From CAWBAT01 sp046331665 (GTDB lineage Bacteria; Acidobacteriota; Terriglobia; Versatilivoradales; Versatilivoraceae): a stretch of DNA of 64,000 nt. A model generated the notes under the pieces. The model saw nothing but the letters and a program-made list of their open reading frames with translations, had not been told where the DNA came from and made no database searches. The translations under genes and the position numbers were made by a program. Shown one piece after another: positions 45,860-54,512 of this stretch. The stretch's first letter is position 1. Every line of letters starts with the position of its first letter. The stretch lies in the NCBI GenBank assembly GCA_046331665.1, contig JAXLQK010000017.1:79303-143302 (forward strand). Reading direction: 5' to 3'.

Positions 45860-47391
45860 ATGCCGAAGAAAGTCTCGATCCGGTTAGTGCCGCTGGGCGA
45901 AACTCTCGAGGTCCATCAGGGGACTCCACTGCAAGATGTCTTGTTCAAGTATGGCGTGGAGTTTCCCTGCGGTGGGATGGGAGTCTGCCGCGGCTGTCGC
46001 GTGCGCGTTCTCAATGGCAACATCCCCGTCACCCTGGAGATGGAGGAGATCTTAACCGAGGAAGAGATCGCCGTCGGATGGCGCCTGGCGTGCCAGGCCT
46101 GTGCCGACACACCGCTCGAGGTCGAGGTTGCCCAATGGGAAACTCCCATTTTGTCTGACGACACGCAATTCGAGTTCGAACCGGACGAGGGGCTTGGAGT
46201 GGCGATCGATCTGGGGACAACAACGCTGGTTGTGCAACTCCTCGATTTGTCTACCGGTCAAGTCCTGGCGGTGCGTACGGCCCTCAATCCTCAAGCGGCG
46301 CATGGAGCAGACCTCATGAGTCGCGTCGAGTATGCACTGGCGGAAAAAAATCCCGGGGAAGGAACATTGACGCGCGAAATACATCAGTGTCTTCATCAAC
46401 TCGTGCTCGAAACGTTCGAGCTGGCCCGGGTTGCTCCCGACAACCTCCACCTGGTAATGATTGTCGGAAATACCGTGATGCACCACCTGTTTTGCGGGGT
46501 CGATGTTGAACACCTCTTTCGCATGTCCCCTTTAAACCAGTCAACGACGGGCTCATCCGTCTCACCACCGAACAGTTGGGCTGGACCGGATGTGGAGAAC
46601 CCAGGATTTATTTCCTTCCCTGTCTGGGCGGGTTTGTAGGCAGTGACGTCCTGGCGGGAATCATCGCCACGGGGATGGCCGAGAGCGAAGACCTGGTGGC
46701 CCTGGCTGATCTTGGAACAGATGGAGAAATTGTGGTGGGGAACCGGTCGCGCTTGATGTGTGCTTCGACGGCGGCAGGCCCGGCGTTTGAAGCTGGAAGG
46801 ATTCGCATGGGCATGCGGGCGGCGGCTGGCGCCATTACCGGAGTCTCCCTTCGCCAGGGCAGGATGCATTGTCACGTTTTGGGCGAAGGGCCGGCGCGGG
46901 GATTGCGGCAGCGGCCTGGTGGCTGCGGCCGCCGCCGGGCTGGACTTGGGGGTTATCCAGAGCAACGGGCGTTTTAGGGCGGATCACGGGAATGGACACT
47001 ACTGCCTCCAGTCGCTTTGACTCAGGGCGACATTCGGGAATTGCAACTCGCTAAAAGCGCCATTGCTGCCGGCCTGCGGGTCTTGTTGGACCAGTTTGGG
47101 AAAGTGCTTCGAGGATCTCCAGAAGCTACATCTGGCTGGGGCTTTCGGCAACTATGTCAATCGGAAAGCGCCCGCCGCATCGGTTTGCTGGAACTGGGGA
47201 GCGGGAAAGTTCATTCGGCTGGAAACACGGCTCTGCGGGGTGCCAAGATGATGCTCCTCTCCAAACGCCTTTTTAGCACCAAAATGGAACAAGTTCGCGC
47301 AAAGACAAGTCATTTAGGTCTTGCTTCGGATGTAAAATTTCACGCCGCTTTCGTGGAAGGAATGCACTTCCCGGAACTCCCTCTAAATTGA
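45860..47391 (+). pseudogene. Corrinoid reactivation protein ([2Fe-2S] ferredoxin-ASKHA, RACE type), several frameshifts
   Basis: Restored length about 510 codons. From ATG 45860 the N-terminus is a [2Fe-2S] ferredoxin with cysteines in 'FPCGGMGVCRGC' and 'LACQACADT'. It is followed by an ASKHA ATPase with phosphate loop 'AIDLGTTTLVVQLL' (about 115-128). The frame shifts near 46530 into one with 'FLPCLGGFVGSDVLAG' and 'LVALADLGTDGEIVVGN'. It shifts again near 46900 ('CGSGLVAAAAAGLDLGV') and near 47030-47150 ('LAKSAIAAGLRVLLDQFGK', then 'LHLAGAFGNYVN'). It ends at TGA 47389-47391. Such proteins use ATP to reduce accidentally oxidised Co(II) corrinoid back to Co(I). As written, the product would stop after the first half. 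Confidence 0.85.
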
Positions 47392-47637
47392 TCATCGGAT
47401 ATTCTCTTTGGTAACCATTGCATGAAGTGTTTCGTTTTACCGACGGTTTTTAGAAGGCGAATTGGGCGCCTCTTTAGGGTTCTCCGCCTAATTTTAGGAG
47501 GTGTAGGGAGGGGCAGGTCTTATTGGAGTCCACGGCCCCCCTTAAGGCCTGACGGCCTTCAGTTCCGCTCCCGATCCAGGAGGGGGAATTTGTTGCGGGG
47601 TCGCCCCTCAGGCGATGGACTCCGTCCTCGAGCGCTT

Positions 47638-47775
47638 CTAACAAGTTGCTGAAAAACTCGTTGTAGCGGCGCTCTAGGAGCGCCGTCTTTGGGCAAATGG
47701 ATTCATTTCGGCGGTCACAGACTGCCGCTAAAGTTCCAGATCAGATCTCGATCGGGTTTTTCTGCGACCTGTTAG
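47638..47775. mobile_element. MITE-like element with 23-bp terminal inverted repeats (copy C)
   Basis: 138 bp. The left end (47638-47660) and the right end (47753-47775, reversed) match at 19 of 23 positions, both beginning CTAACA.GT. Inside are the GTAGCGGCGCTCT...GAGCGCC and GGCGGTCA...TGCCGC hairpins shared with copies at 38120 and 40963. No target-site duplication was evident and there is no transposase, so it would be non-autonomous. Confidence 0.65.
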
Positions 47776-47865
47776 GATCAAAATACCGAAGCTAGAAAAT
47801 TGGGGGGGAATATGGAAAGAAGACAGCGGGGAAGGCCTGCCCTCAAAGCGGAATGGGAGTGGAGT

Positions 47866-48106
47866 CTAGGCAGAAGCGGCGTTGGCACGCGGCTTATCTG
47901 TCAACGTTTGATCCATTTCCTCAAGCAAGTCATCAATGAGCTGGTCGCCCTCCAGAATTTCTCGAAACCCCGTCACCAATCAACTTGAGCGTAGTGCCAT
48001 AATGCAAGCTCGTCCAGGAGAACAACACCGACTGTTCTTCTAATACGGAAGTGAGATCGAGAAGCCGGAGGTATTGGGTTTCCGACAGTGTGATACTCTT
48101 GTTCAT
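47866..48106 (-). CDS. Small protein of unknown function, one-base frameshift
   Basis: From ATG 48106 (AAAGGAAAG just upstream) the frame reads 'MNKSITLSETQYLRLLDL', then 'LEEQSVLFSWTSLHYGTTLK' and stops at 47933. The neighbouring frame continues in the same helical style, 'FREILEGDQLIDDLLEEMDQ', to TAG 47866-47868. One indel near 47975 would join them as about 80 residues, giving a better-looking acidic, helical protein. I know no family or function. The gene is divergent from the TPR gene and lies beside the MITE-like element. Confidence 0.55.
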
Positions 48107-48335
48107 GGACTTTCCTTTCGCCAGGCAGCGCACCGAAGGCGCAAAGCGACAATTGTTGCGAGGGACGGCAGGGAAGCGCACTAATCATATCCTGCCGGAG
48201 GCGAGAGGACAAGGGGTTTGAACGACTAACGATTTCTTGGACGGTGTTGCGCGCCAGAAAAGGCCTTCGGGAATACGAAGTCCCTGACAAGCTCATCGAA
48301 GGTGACATCACACTACTTCAAGGAGATGAAGAAGA

Positions 48336-48691
48336 ATGGATCGTTTGAAAGCATTAAGGGATGTTTATCGAGGAAAATCCGGCCGATCATTTTTGCTCGG
48401 TATGGGATAGCCATAGGTGCAGACAAGGGAATTTTTCGGAGGCCATCTCCGAATTTAGACAACTCCTTTCCATCAATCCCGATTATCTGGCCGCCTATTA
48501 TCAGGCTGGGCAGACCCTGGAAAAAGATGAATCTATTCGAGGAGGCCAGGCAAATTTATCGGAAGGGAATTGAGGTCGCCACAAGATTGAAGGATCTCAA
48601 GGCTAAAGGGGAGCTGGAGGGTGTATTGGACATGCTTGGCTGGCCGTCGCCCACTGCTTTTCGCCCACCTTCAGGGTTGAGCCGCGTTTAG
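48336..48691 (+). CDS. Short TPR protein, frameshifted
   Basis: ATG 48336 has AAGGAG about 12 nt upstream. The start reads 'MDRLKALRD'; after a shift near 48360 'FIEENPADHF' and, after another, 'FARYGIAIG', then 'QGNFSEAISEFRQLLSINPD' and 'YLAAYYQAGQTLEK', then in the last frame 'MNLFEEARQIYRKGIEVATR'. Together these give the familiar small bacterial protein of about 100 residues with two to three TPR units. Three indels are needed. TPR units bind other proteins; the partner is unknown. Its 3' end meets that of the convergent DUF1080 gene. Confidence 0.65.
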
Positions 48692-49423
48692 GGCAGTTCC
48701 TTGATGCGGATACTTCGGAACTCCACCTTGGAATCATGACCCAGGAAGCCGATGTGGCCTTTGACTCGCGCCAGTCCTGGATGCTTTTTAAGACCTCCGG
48801 ATCTTTCACCGTGTCGAGATTGGCATCGACAATCTTATGGTTGTTTAAAATGACCTGGATCTGCCGTCCGTCGGCTTTGATCTCTTCGTGGTTCCACTCG
48901 CCGGTTTTCTTTAAAAGCCGGGCTCTGCGGCAACGACGCCATAAATGGATCCGTGACGCTGGTCGGGGCGCAACTTGCCTTTGTACATGGGATCCCCGTC
49001 GTCGAGAATTTGGATTTCCATACCCGCTAGGCGGCATCCCCTTCCAAGGGCCCGGATCCCGATCCCGTTATTCCCTCCGGAGATAGCCGGAATTCAAACT
49101 CAAAGATAAAATTGGCGTACTCCTTGACCGTAAATAAATTGCCTCCTCCGTCAGCCCGGACAGACAAGTTTGCCACTCTCGACCACATAACCCGGTCCCC
49201 TTTTTCCCATTAACACCCATCCAGCCAAGCTTCCCATCGAACAGAGACGTAATTCTTGCCTATCGTTTGACTGCTGGGCGATGATCGGGTGGGGTAGAAC
49301 AAACAATAGGCAAGCGATCTGGAAAACCCAAAGAATGGAGGCAGGAAGAGACGGCCAGGCTCCCGTACGCTTTATGAAAACCTTGGGGGTATGATATCTC
49401 AGGAAGAGAAGAATTCCGAACAC
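48688..49423 (-). pseudogene. Second DUF1080 protein, frameshifted
   Basis: A shorter DUF1080 gene than the one at 38183. The N-terminus has a signal-like segment ('ASILWVFQIACLLFVLPHPI'), then 'AGWVLMGKRGPGYVVESGKL', and the frame stops near 49151. Other frames continue: 'LFTVKEYANFIFEFEFRLS' (about 49080-49145), 'GFLKKTGEWNHEEIKADGRQ' with 'VILNNHKIVDANLDTV', and the family ending 'IRIKELP' to TAA 48688-48690. Several indels are needed. The role is probably 3-keto-glycoside hydrolysis or sugar binding outside the cytoplasm. The start is uncertain because the first ATG (49423) lies inside the divergent tadA gene. Confidence 0.75.
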
Positions 49424-49870
49424 ATTCGATTCATGCAGATGGCCTTACGACTCGCCCGCAAAGCGGGCCGCGTTGGGGAAGTGCCGGTGGGGGCCGTGGT
49501 CGTGCACTCCGGAAAGGTCGTCGGCAGGGGGTACAATGAAAGCATCCGGAGAAACGATCCGACGGCTCATGCGGAGATCCTGGCATTGCCTCGGGCGGCG
49601 CGCCGCGTGCGGAAATTACCGATTGACTTCGGTAACTCTTTATTGCACTCTCGAACCGTGCCTGATGTGCGCCGGAGCGATGGTGTGGGCGCGTATCCGC
49701 CGTCTGGTTTATGGCGCCAATGACATCAAGGCAGGGGCGATTGAGTCGCATGTGCATGTGGCCCAGGCCCGGTTTACGAACCACCAGTTTTCGGTAATTT
49801 CGAGCATCCTGGCAAAGGACGCCGCTGCACTGCTCAGGAGTTCTTCAGAGAGAAGAAGGTGCCATCCTAA
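49391..49870 (+). CDS. tadA: tRNA adenosine(34) deaminase, frameshifted
   Basis: About 160 codons when restored. The cytidine-deaminase-type zinc site is clear: His-Ala-Glu in 'TAHAEILAL' and the two cysteines in 'LEPCLMCAGAMVW', in different frames. The first frame holds to about 49600 ('ALRLARKAGRVGEVPVGAVV'). The second carries 'CGNYRLTSVTLYCTLEP' to 'IESHVHVAQARFTNHQF'. A further shift near 49833 gives 'EFFREKKVPS' and TAA 49868-49870. TadA changes A34 to inosine in tRNA-Arg(ACG), which is encoded at 16492. Since TadA is essential in most bacteria, the frameshifts are more likely sequence errors than true mutations. Confidence 0.85.
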
Positions 49871-49949
49871 CCTCCGCGGAAGCCCGGCCTTGTTTCTTTG
49901 CCTGAAGCGGAAAGCTGTCGCACGTCACAATTCCTATTGTAATTCCCAC

Positions 49950-50044
49950 GGAGAGGTACCGAAGTGGTCGCAACGGGAGCCGCCTCGAAAGCGGTTTGGG
50001 GGCTAAACACTCCCACGCGGGTTCGAATCCCGCCCTCTCCGCCA
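49950..50044 (+). tRNA. tRNA-Ser (anticodon CGA)
   Basis: A class II tRNA: acceptor stem GGAGAGG/CCTCTCC, anticodon loop CTCGAAA giving CGA within GCCGC/GCGGT arms, a long variable arm (TGGGGGCTAAACACTCCCA), T arm GTTCGAATC, discriminator G and encoded CCA. The long variable arm identifies tRNA-Ser. It follows tadA by 79 nt on the same strand. Confidence 0.95.
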
Positions 50045-50190
50045 ATTTTCCCCAGTTCATCCTGAGAATCTCAAACCAGATCACAAGACCTGCAGTCGTA
50101 TACTGCCCGAAGTTTGCATTTCGCGTAAGCACTCAAACGTAAGAGGGGATGGAAACTCCATTCCACAAGTAGTGGTGTGGGTGTGGGCGG

Positions 50191-50632
50191 TGCCAAACTC
50201 CTCTATTTAGGAGGGGGCAAGGGGGTGGTAGTTTCCGCTGAGTCATTACAGATCCGCCTGGCGCGATGCTAACCAACCACCCCGCCCGCCTTACGGCGGA
50301 CTTCCCTTCCTTAGCAAAGGAGAAGTCGAGCGATGCCAAACTCCCTCTATTTTAGGAGGGGGTGAAAGTGGTAGTTTCCGCTGAGTTATTACTGATCCGC
50401 ATTGCGTGATGCTAACCAACCACCCCGCCGCCTTACGGCGGACTTCCCTTCCTTAGCCAGGAGGGGACTTCGAGGTCGTACCAAACTCCCCTCCTATTTT
50501 AGGAGGGGGCAAAGAGGTGGTAGTTTCCGCTGAGTCATTACAGATCCGCCTGGCGTGATGCTAACCAACCACCCCACCCGCCTTACGGCGGACTTCCCTT
50601 CCTTAGCCAAGGAGGGGACTTCGAGACGTGCC
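50191..50632. repeat. Three tandem copies of a ~143-bp hairpin unit
   Basis: Copies start near 50191, 50334 and 50478. Each has CCAAACTCC..TATTT(T)AGGAGGG (a small hairpin), GGTGGTAGTTTCCGCTGAGT, ATTAC.GATCCGC, GATGCTAACCAACCACC, then CCGCCTTACGGCGGACTTCC (perfect CCGCC/GGCGG hairpin) and CCTTAGC. Units are nearly identical apart from small indels. A related start (GGAAACTCCATTCC) lies just before. There are no spacers between units. Confidence 0.88.
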
Positions 50633-50811
50633 GATTTCCGGGTTTGTGACGAGGGCAGATACCTTATCCCTTGTCATCGGAACTCAATAATGCTACTTTT
50701 CGTGCCAAAATTTGAGATAGGGTCACATGCATTCAGTTGATCCGGCAATGTTTAAATTCATATTCACGTGCAGGAATGTATGAATGACATCCCCTGCCGC
50801 CGAGGTTGCCA

Positions 50812-52893
50812 ATGGGGATTATATTGTTCTTGATTTGTTCGTTGACTTTGATCGCGGGAGACAAATATTCAGGCTGGGAGGGTTATGGGGGCGGACCGGA
50901 AAATATCCATTACTCCTCGCTCAAGCAGATCCATCGGGACAATGTAAATCAGCTCAAGGTTGCCTGGACCTATGACAGCAACGATGCCTATGAAGGTTCG
51001 AACATTCAGTGCAATCCCATTGTCATCAAGGGCGTGCTCTATGCGACAACTCCAACGTCAAAAGTGATCGCACTGGACGCTGCCACGGGAAAACTCATTT
51101 GGCTTTATGACCGCATGAATGGAGCACGAGGGTTGTTTTCCGCGAATCGGGGGCTGATGCACTGGACCGACGGAAAAGAATCCCGCATTCTCCTGACCTT
51201 GGGAAGCGAGTTGGTATCTCTGGATGCCCGAACCGGACGGTTGGACCCGAACTTTGGTGAAAATGGCGTGGTCGATTTGCGTGACGCGTTCCGCTACATT
51301 CCGCGCCCCGTGAAGGTGAGTTCCAGTTCCCCGGGAGTGATCTATCGTGACTTGCTGATTCTCGGCAGTGCCGTGCCTGAAGCGCTGCCGTCCACTCCAG
51401 GAGATATTCGCGCCTATAACGTCCGCACCGGGAAACTTGTCTGGACATTTCACACCATCCCGTGGCCTGGAGAATTTGGCCACGACACCTGGCCTCCCGA
51501 GGCCTGGAAGTACAGTGGAGGAGCCAATGACTGGGCGGGCATGACCGTAGATCTCGAGCGAGGATTGTTATTTGTCCCAACCGGGTCGGCGGCATTTGAC
51601 TTTTATGGAGCAGATCGCCATGGCGACAATCTGTTTGCCAATAGCCTTATCTGCCTCGAGGCGGCCACGGGAAAAAGAAGATGGCATTATCAAGCGGTGA
51701 AACATGATACCTGGGATTTGGATTTTCCCACGGCGCCATTGCTCGCCACCCTTCAACGAAACGGGAAGCCAGTGGATGTGGTGGTGCAGGCCGGGAAAGA
51801 TGGCTTTGTTTATGTCTTCAATCGCGAAACAGGGGAAAGCTTATTCCCTTCCGAAGAGCGATCGGTCCCGGCTTCTGAGGTCGAAGGGGAACTGCTTTCC
51901 AAAACACAACGCGTTCCTTTGAAACCGGCACCCTTTGTTCGGCAGGAGATGACGGAAGCCACCGTTACCAGGCGCACGGAGGCTGCTCACAAAGCGGCTC
52001 TGGAAACCCTGCGAGGACTCAAGTTTGGCGGGCGTTTTACTCCTGAAAGTACCCAAGGCACCATTGTATTCCCCGGGTTTTCGGGAGGGGCGGAATGGGG
52101 AGGCGAAGCATATGACCCGGAAACTCATCTCTACTATATTAATGCCAATGAAGTAGCCTGGATTCTTCGGCTGGTGCCTGCCAAGGGTATCAAGAATAAG
52201 GATCAGGCAGGGCAGATCTACTTGGGACTTTGCGCAAGTTGTCACAAACCCGACCGCAAGGGGTTTCCACCGGAATTTCCTGCTTTGGATAAGTTGGCCG
52301 GGCGTCTTTCTGAGGAACAAATCGTTCAATTTGTTGCCAGTGGAAGCGGAAGGATGCCGGGATTTGCTTCACTGGGAACTCCAGCCCTCAAAGCCTTGGC
52401 TGTCTTCCTGCTCAAAGGCGAAGATCAGGAAGTCGAGATAGAGACAGGGTTTAAGCCTCCGATTAATCTGAAATATACTTTCGATGGCTACAATCAATTC
52501 CTGGATCCGGATGGTTATCCAGCGATCACGCCTCCCTGGGGAAGCTTGAGCGCCTTAGACCTGAATTCTGGAGAGTATGTTTGGAAGATCCCGTTGGGAG
52601 AGTATCCCGAACTCGTCGCACAGGGGTTTAAGGACACGGGCACAACCAATCATGGAGGAGGAATTGTCACAGCCGGAGGATTGTTTTTCATTGGCGCCAC
52701 CCAATACGACCGTAAGCTCCGCGCGTTTGATAAGTCCACCGGAAAGCTGTTGTGGGAAACACTCCTGCCCTTTGCTGGCAATGCAACGCCTGCCACCTAT
52801 GAGGTGAATGGACGTCAGTACATCGTCATTGCCGCCGGAGGGGGCAGGGGACGGCCATCTGGCAGCCAGTATATCGCTTTTGCTCTTCCCTGA
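50812..52893 (+). CDS. PQQ-dependent dehydrogenase with inserted cytochrome c domain
   Basis: 693 residues from ATG 50812 (GAGG upstream). A signal peptide ('MGIILFLICSLTLIAG') sends it to the periplasm. The eight-bladed quinoprotein propeller has 'ALDAATGKLIWLYD', 'VSLDARTGRLDPNFGENGVV', 'FVPTGSAAFDFYGADRHGDN' and 'KHDTWDLDFPTAPLL'. A cytochrome c domain is inserted at about 460-545 with heme motif 'LCASCHKPDRKG' (CxxCH about 474-478) and a likely Met ligand in 'GSGRMPGF'. The last blades follow ('GGGIVTAGGLFFIGATQYDR'). It oxidises a sugar or alcohol and passes electrons through heme to the respiratory chain. This inserted-cytochrome form is common in Acidobacteriota. Confidence 0.92.
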   Translation: MGIILFLICSLTLIAGDKYSGWEGYGGGPENIHYSSLKQIHRDNVNQLKVAWTYDSNDAYEGSNIQCNPIVIKGVLYATTPTSKVIALDAATGKLIWLYDRMNGARGLFSANRGLMHWTDGKESRILLTLGSELVSLDARTGRLDPNFGENGVVDLRDAFRYIPRPVKVSSSSPGVIYRDLLILGSAVPEALPSTPGDIRAYNVRTGKLVWTFHTIPWPGEFGHDTWPPEAWKYSGGANDWAGMTVDLERGLLFVPTGSAAFDFYGADRHGDNLFANSLICLEAATGKRRWHYQAVKHDTWDLDFPTAPLLATLQRNGKPVDVVVQAGKDGFVYVFNRETGESLFPSEERSVPASEVEGELLSKTQRVPLKPAPFVRQEMTEATVTRRTEAAHKAALETLRGLKFGGRFTPESTQGTIVFPGFSGGAEWGGEAYDPETHLYYINANEVAWILRLVPAKGIKNKDQAGQIYLGLCASCHKPDRKGFPPEFPALDKLAGRLSEEQIVQFVASGSGRMPGFASLGTPALKALAVFLLKGEDQEVEIETGFKPPINLKYTFDGYNQFLDPDGYPAITPPWGSLSALDLNSGEYVWKIPLGEYPELVAQGFKDTGTTNHGGGIVTAGGLFFIGATQYDRKLRAFDKSTGKLLWETLLPFAGNATPATYEVNGRQYIVIAAGGGRGRPSGSQYIAFALP

Positions 52894-53224
52894 AGCAACT
52901 GAAAGTGAACACATTACGGGATTAATAGCCCATTATTGGTAGATTAAATCCAAGCTTCGATTTACCGGCTGAACCAATATCAATCCCTCGCTAACTGGGG
53001 GCGCAGCCATGCTATACGGCCAAGAAGGGTCCTCATTTTTCTTCACTACGTGAATCGATACCCCCCCCATCGGATTTAGGTGAAATCCTCAATCAAGCTA
53101 GTTGCAATGTCCCAGCCCCGTGCTAACATAAAATTAATTCCGTTACACCTGAATTGCCTCGAAGCTAAGAATTAGCTTCCCGTAATTGATTCTGAAGATT
53201 TGAATCCAACCTGGGGGGGAGTGC
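52894..53224. other. Intergenic region, nothing recognised
   Basis: About 331 A/T-richer bases between co-directional genes. No gene or clear terminator was recognised. Base composition falls here and stays lower to about 54500. Confidence 0.4.
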
Positions 53225-53644
53225 ATGAGTCAGGGCAAACTTAGAGACAAAGAAGGCTTTCATTTATTGAGAGAAAATTATGTGCCTCCATCGAACTCTA
53301 TGTTTCTAGATCCGATGACAAAGCGGAAAGTTACGATATGTAATCTTTTCATGAATTACTCTCAGTCTATTCCTGATATTGCAAGGATCCTGGACGAAGA
53401 TTATCCGTCTGTGGTGACCACTCTTATTGAACGGGGTTTGATCGAAGAGCGACGCGAGACCTCGAGAGCTGAGAATCCAACCGAAGAAAAGCAATCTTTG
53501 CTAAATTCTTATCTTAACGGTAATAAGAAGGATAATCAAAAAGATGCGAGAGTCTTGATGGACAAAACCAAACTTGCATTAGAATTGCGGGTAAAGCAGG
53601 GACGGGAGGGAAGTGAGGAGCGCAGAATTAAGATTCAGGATTGA
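53225..53644 (+). CDS. Unknown protein with a winged-helix-like segment
   Basis: 139 residues, A/T-rich coding, good ribosome site (GGGGGGAG, 4 nt before ATG 53225). Residues about 38-75 ('ICNLFMNYSQSIPDIARILD' then 'YPSVVTTLIERGLIEERRE') look like a helix-turn-helix with a wing, so DNA binding is a fair guess. The C-terminal half is charged, mostly Lys, Asp, Glu and Arg. I recognise no family. Its end overlaps by 17 bp the end of the convergent unknown gene at 53628, and neither has signal or membrane segments. Confidence 0.55.
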   Translation: MSQGKLRDKEGFHLLRENYVPPSNSMFLDPMTKRKVTICNLFMNYSQSIPDIARILDEDYPSVVTTLIERGLIEERRETSRAENPTEEKQSLLNSYLNGNKKDNQKDARVLMDKTKLALELRVKQGREGSEERRIKIQD

Positions 53645-53945
53645 AAGCTGGGTTGCGCCTTACTTTGGCTGGGTAATGCGATTCCATGTACTTTTTGAGC
53701 TCCGCATCTGTAACACACAATCCAGAAGGAAGAACTTTCTCTTCGCTCTCGATGCTGAGTTCGACCTTTAGCCGTGCAAAGCAAAGATCCGGGAGATCCT
53801 GGATCTTGAATTTGTTGTCCTCAACCAGTTGATTTGCGATCGAGAATTCAATCATCCTCTCCTCCCGAAGCGAGCTAATCACTCGAAAGCTGTAAATGCG
53901 GGAGGCAAGACTCTGATGAGTGCCCAGAAATTGAATCATCGCCAT
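53628..53945 (-). CDS. Unknown protein (105 residues)
   Basis: ATG 53945 has AAAGGATC at a good distance. The sequence is 'MAMIQFLGTHQSLASRIYSF' followed by an amphipathic mixed alpha/beta stretch ('LPDLCFARLKVELSIESEEK') and 'CVTDAELKKYMESHYPAKVR'. No signal peptide or known motif was recognised. It lies upstream of the cold-shock gene's terminator but is transcribed away from it, and its 3' end overlaps the gene at 53225. The ribosome site and protein-like composition support a real gene; function unknown. Confidence 0.5.
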   Translation of the reverse strand: MAMIQFLGTHQSLASRIYSFRVISSLREERMIEFSIANQLVEDNKFKIQDLPDLCFARLKVELSIESEEKVLPSGLCVTDAELKKYMESHYPAKVRRNPAFNPES

Positions 53946-53983
53946 GAAGATCCTTTCCGAGCGTCCTGAGAAGTAGAATCAGG

Positions 53984-54020
53984 AAAAAAACGGGAAACCC
54001 CGAGGCAAGGGATTTCCCGT
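53984..54020 (-). terminator. Rho-independent terminator of the cold-shock gene
   Basis: On the minus strand ACGGGAAA pairs with TTTCCCGT, with extra C-G pairs inside, followed by a run of seven Ts. It begins 19 nt past the csp stop codon. Confidence 0.85.
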
Positions 54021-54038
54021 AAAGGTTTGTGATTCAGA

Positions 54039-54242
54039 TTAGATTTTCACGACTTCGGCTGCCTGCAGCCCTTTGGGGCCGTTGTTGACGGTGAACTCCA
54101 CTGCCTGGCCCTCATTCAGGGATTTGTATCCTTCCTCCTGAATGGCCGTGTGGTGAACAAACACGTCTGCACCAGATGCCCGTTGAATGAACCCGTAGCC
54201 CTTTTCATTGTTGAACCACTTGACGATTCCTTGCTCTCTCAT
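54039..54242 (-). CDS. csp: Cold-shock protein, CspA family
   Basis: 67 residues, full length for CspA. Both RNA-binding motifs are present: RNP1 'KGYGFIQR' (about residues 14-21) and RNP2 'VFVHH' (about 27-31). It begins 'MREQGIVKWFNNEKG' and ends 'GPKGLQAAEVVKI'. It binds single-stranded RNA and DNA and melts RNA structure. AAAGGAT lies 10 nt before ATG 54242, and a strong terminator follows, so the gene is probably monocistronic. The long upstream gap (270 nt) may hold a regulated 5' leader. Confidence 0.96.
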   Translation of the reverse strand: MREQGIVKWFNNEKGYGFIQRASGADVFVHHTAIQEEGYKSLNEGQAVEFTVNNGPKGLQAAEVVKI

Positions 54243-54363
54243 ACTGTTTTTCTATCCTTTACTGTATTGTGTTTAGATTGTGCTGTCATCGTCTTTGAGA
54301 ACTCAGGCCCGGCATTTCATTCTACCTGCACTTTGCAATCTGACTAACCGCCGTAAAGCAAAA

Positions 54364-54394
54364 AAGGCCACAAAATCAAATCTTCTGTGGCCTT
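54364..54394 (-). terminator. Orphan terminator-like hairpin
   Basis: A perfect 9-bp stem AAGGCCACA/TGTGGCCTT, read on the minus strand, is followed by CCTTTTTTGC. No minus-strand gene lies upstream for about 2.8 kb, so a small RNA or antisense RNA from the cupin gene region may end here. Confidence 0.6.
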
Positions 54395-54512
54395 CGGATT
54401 CCTCTTGAGATCACAAAAACTGATTAAGCCAATCAGAGGGTAAACGAGATGTGGTCGAAATTGCAAGCAAATACTTTACAATAGGCATATTTTTATTTAC
54501 TGAGGTGAATGA

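Noticed and set aside
45860..47391. Programmed frameshifting in the corrinoid reactivator or other broken genes
   Set aside because: Shifts are many, occur in both directions and lack slippery heptamers with following structures; indels are simpler.
50191..50632. CRISPR-like array
   Set aside because: The units are about 143 bp, abut directly with no variable spacers and no cas gene is near.
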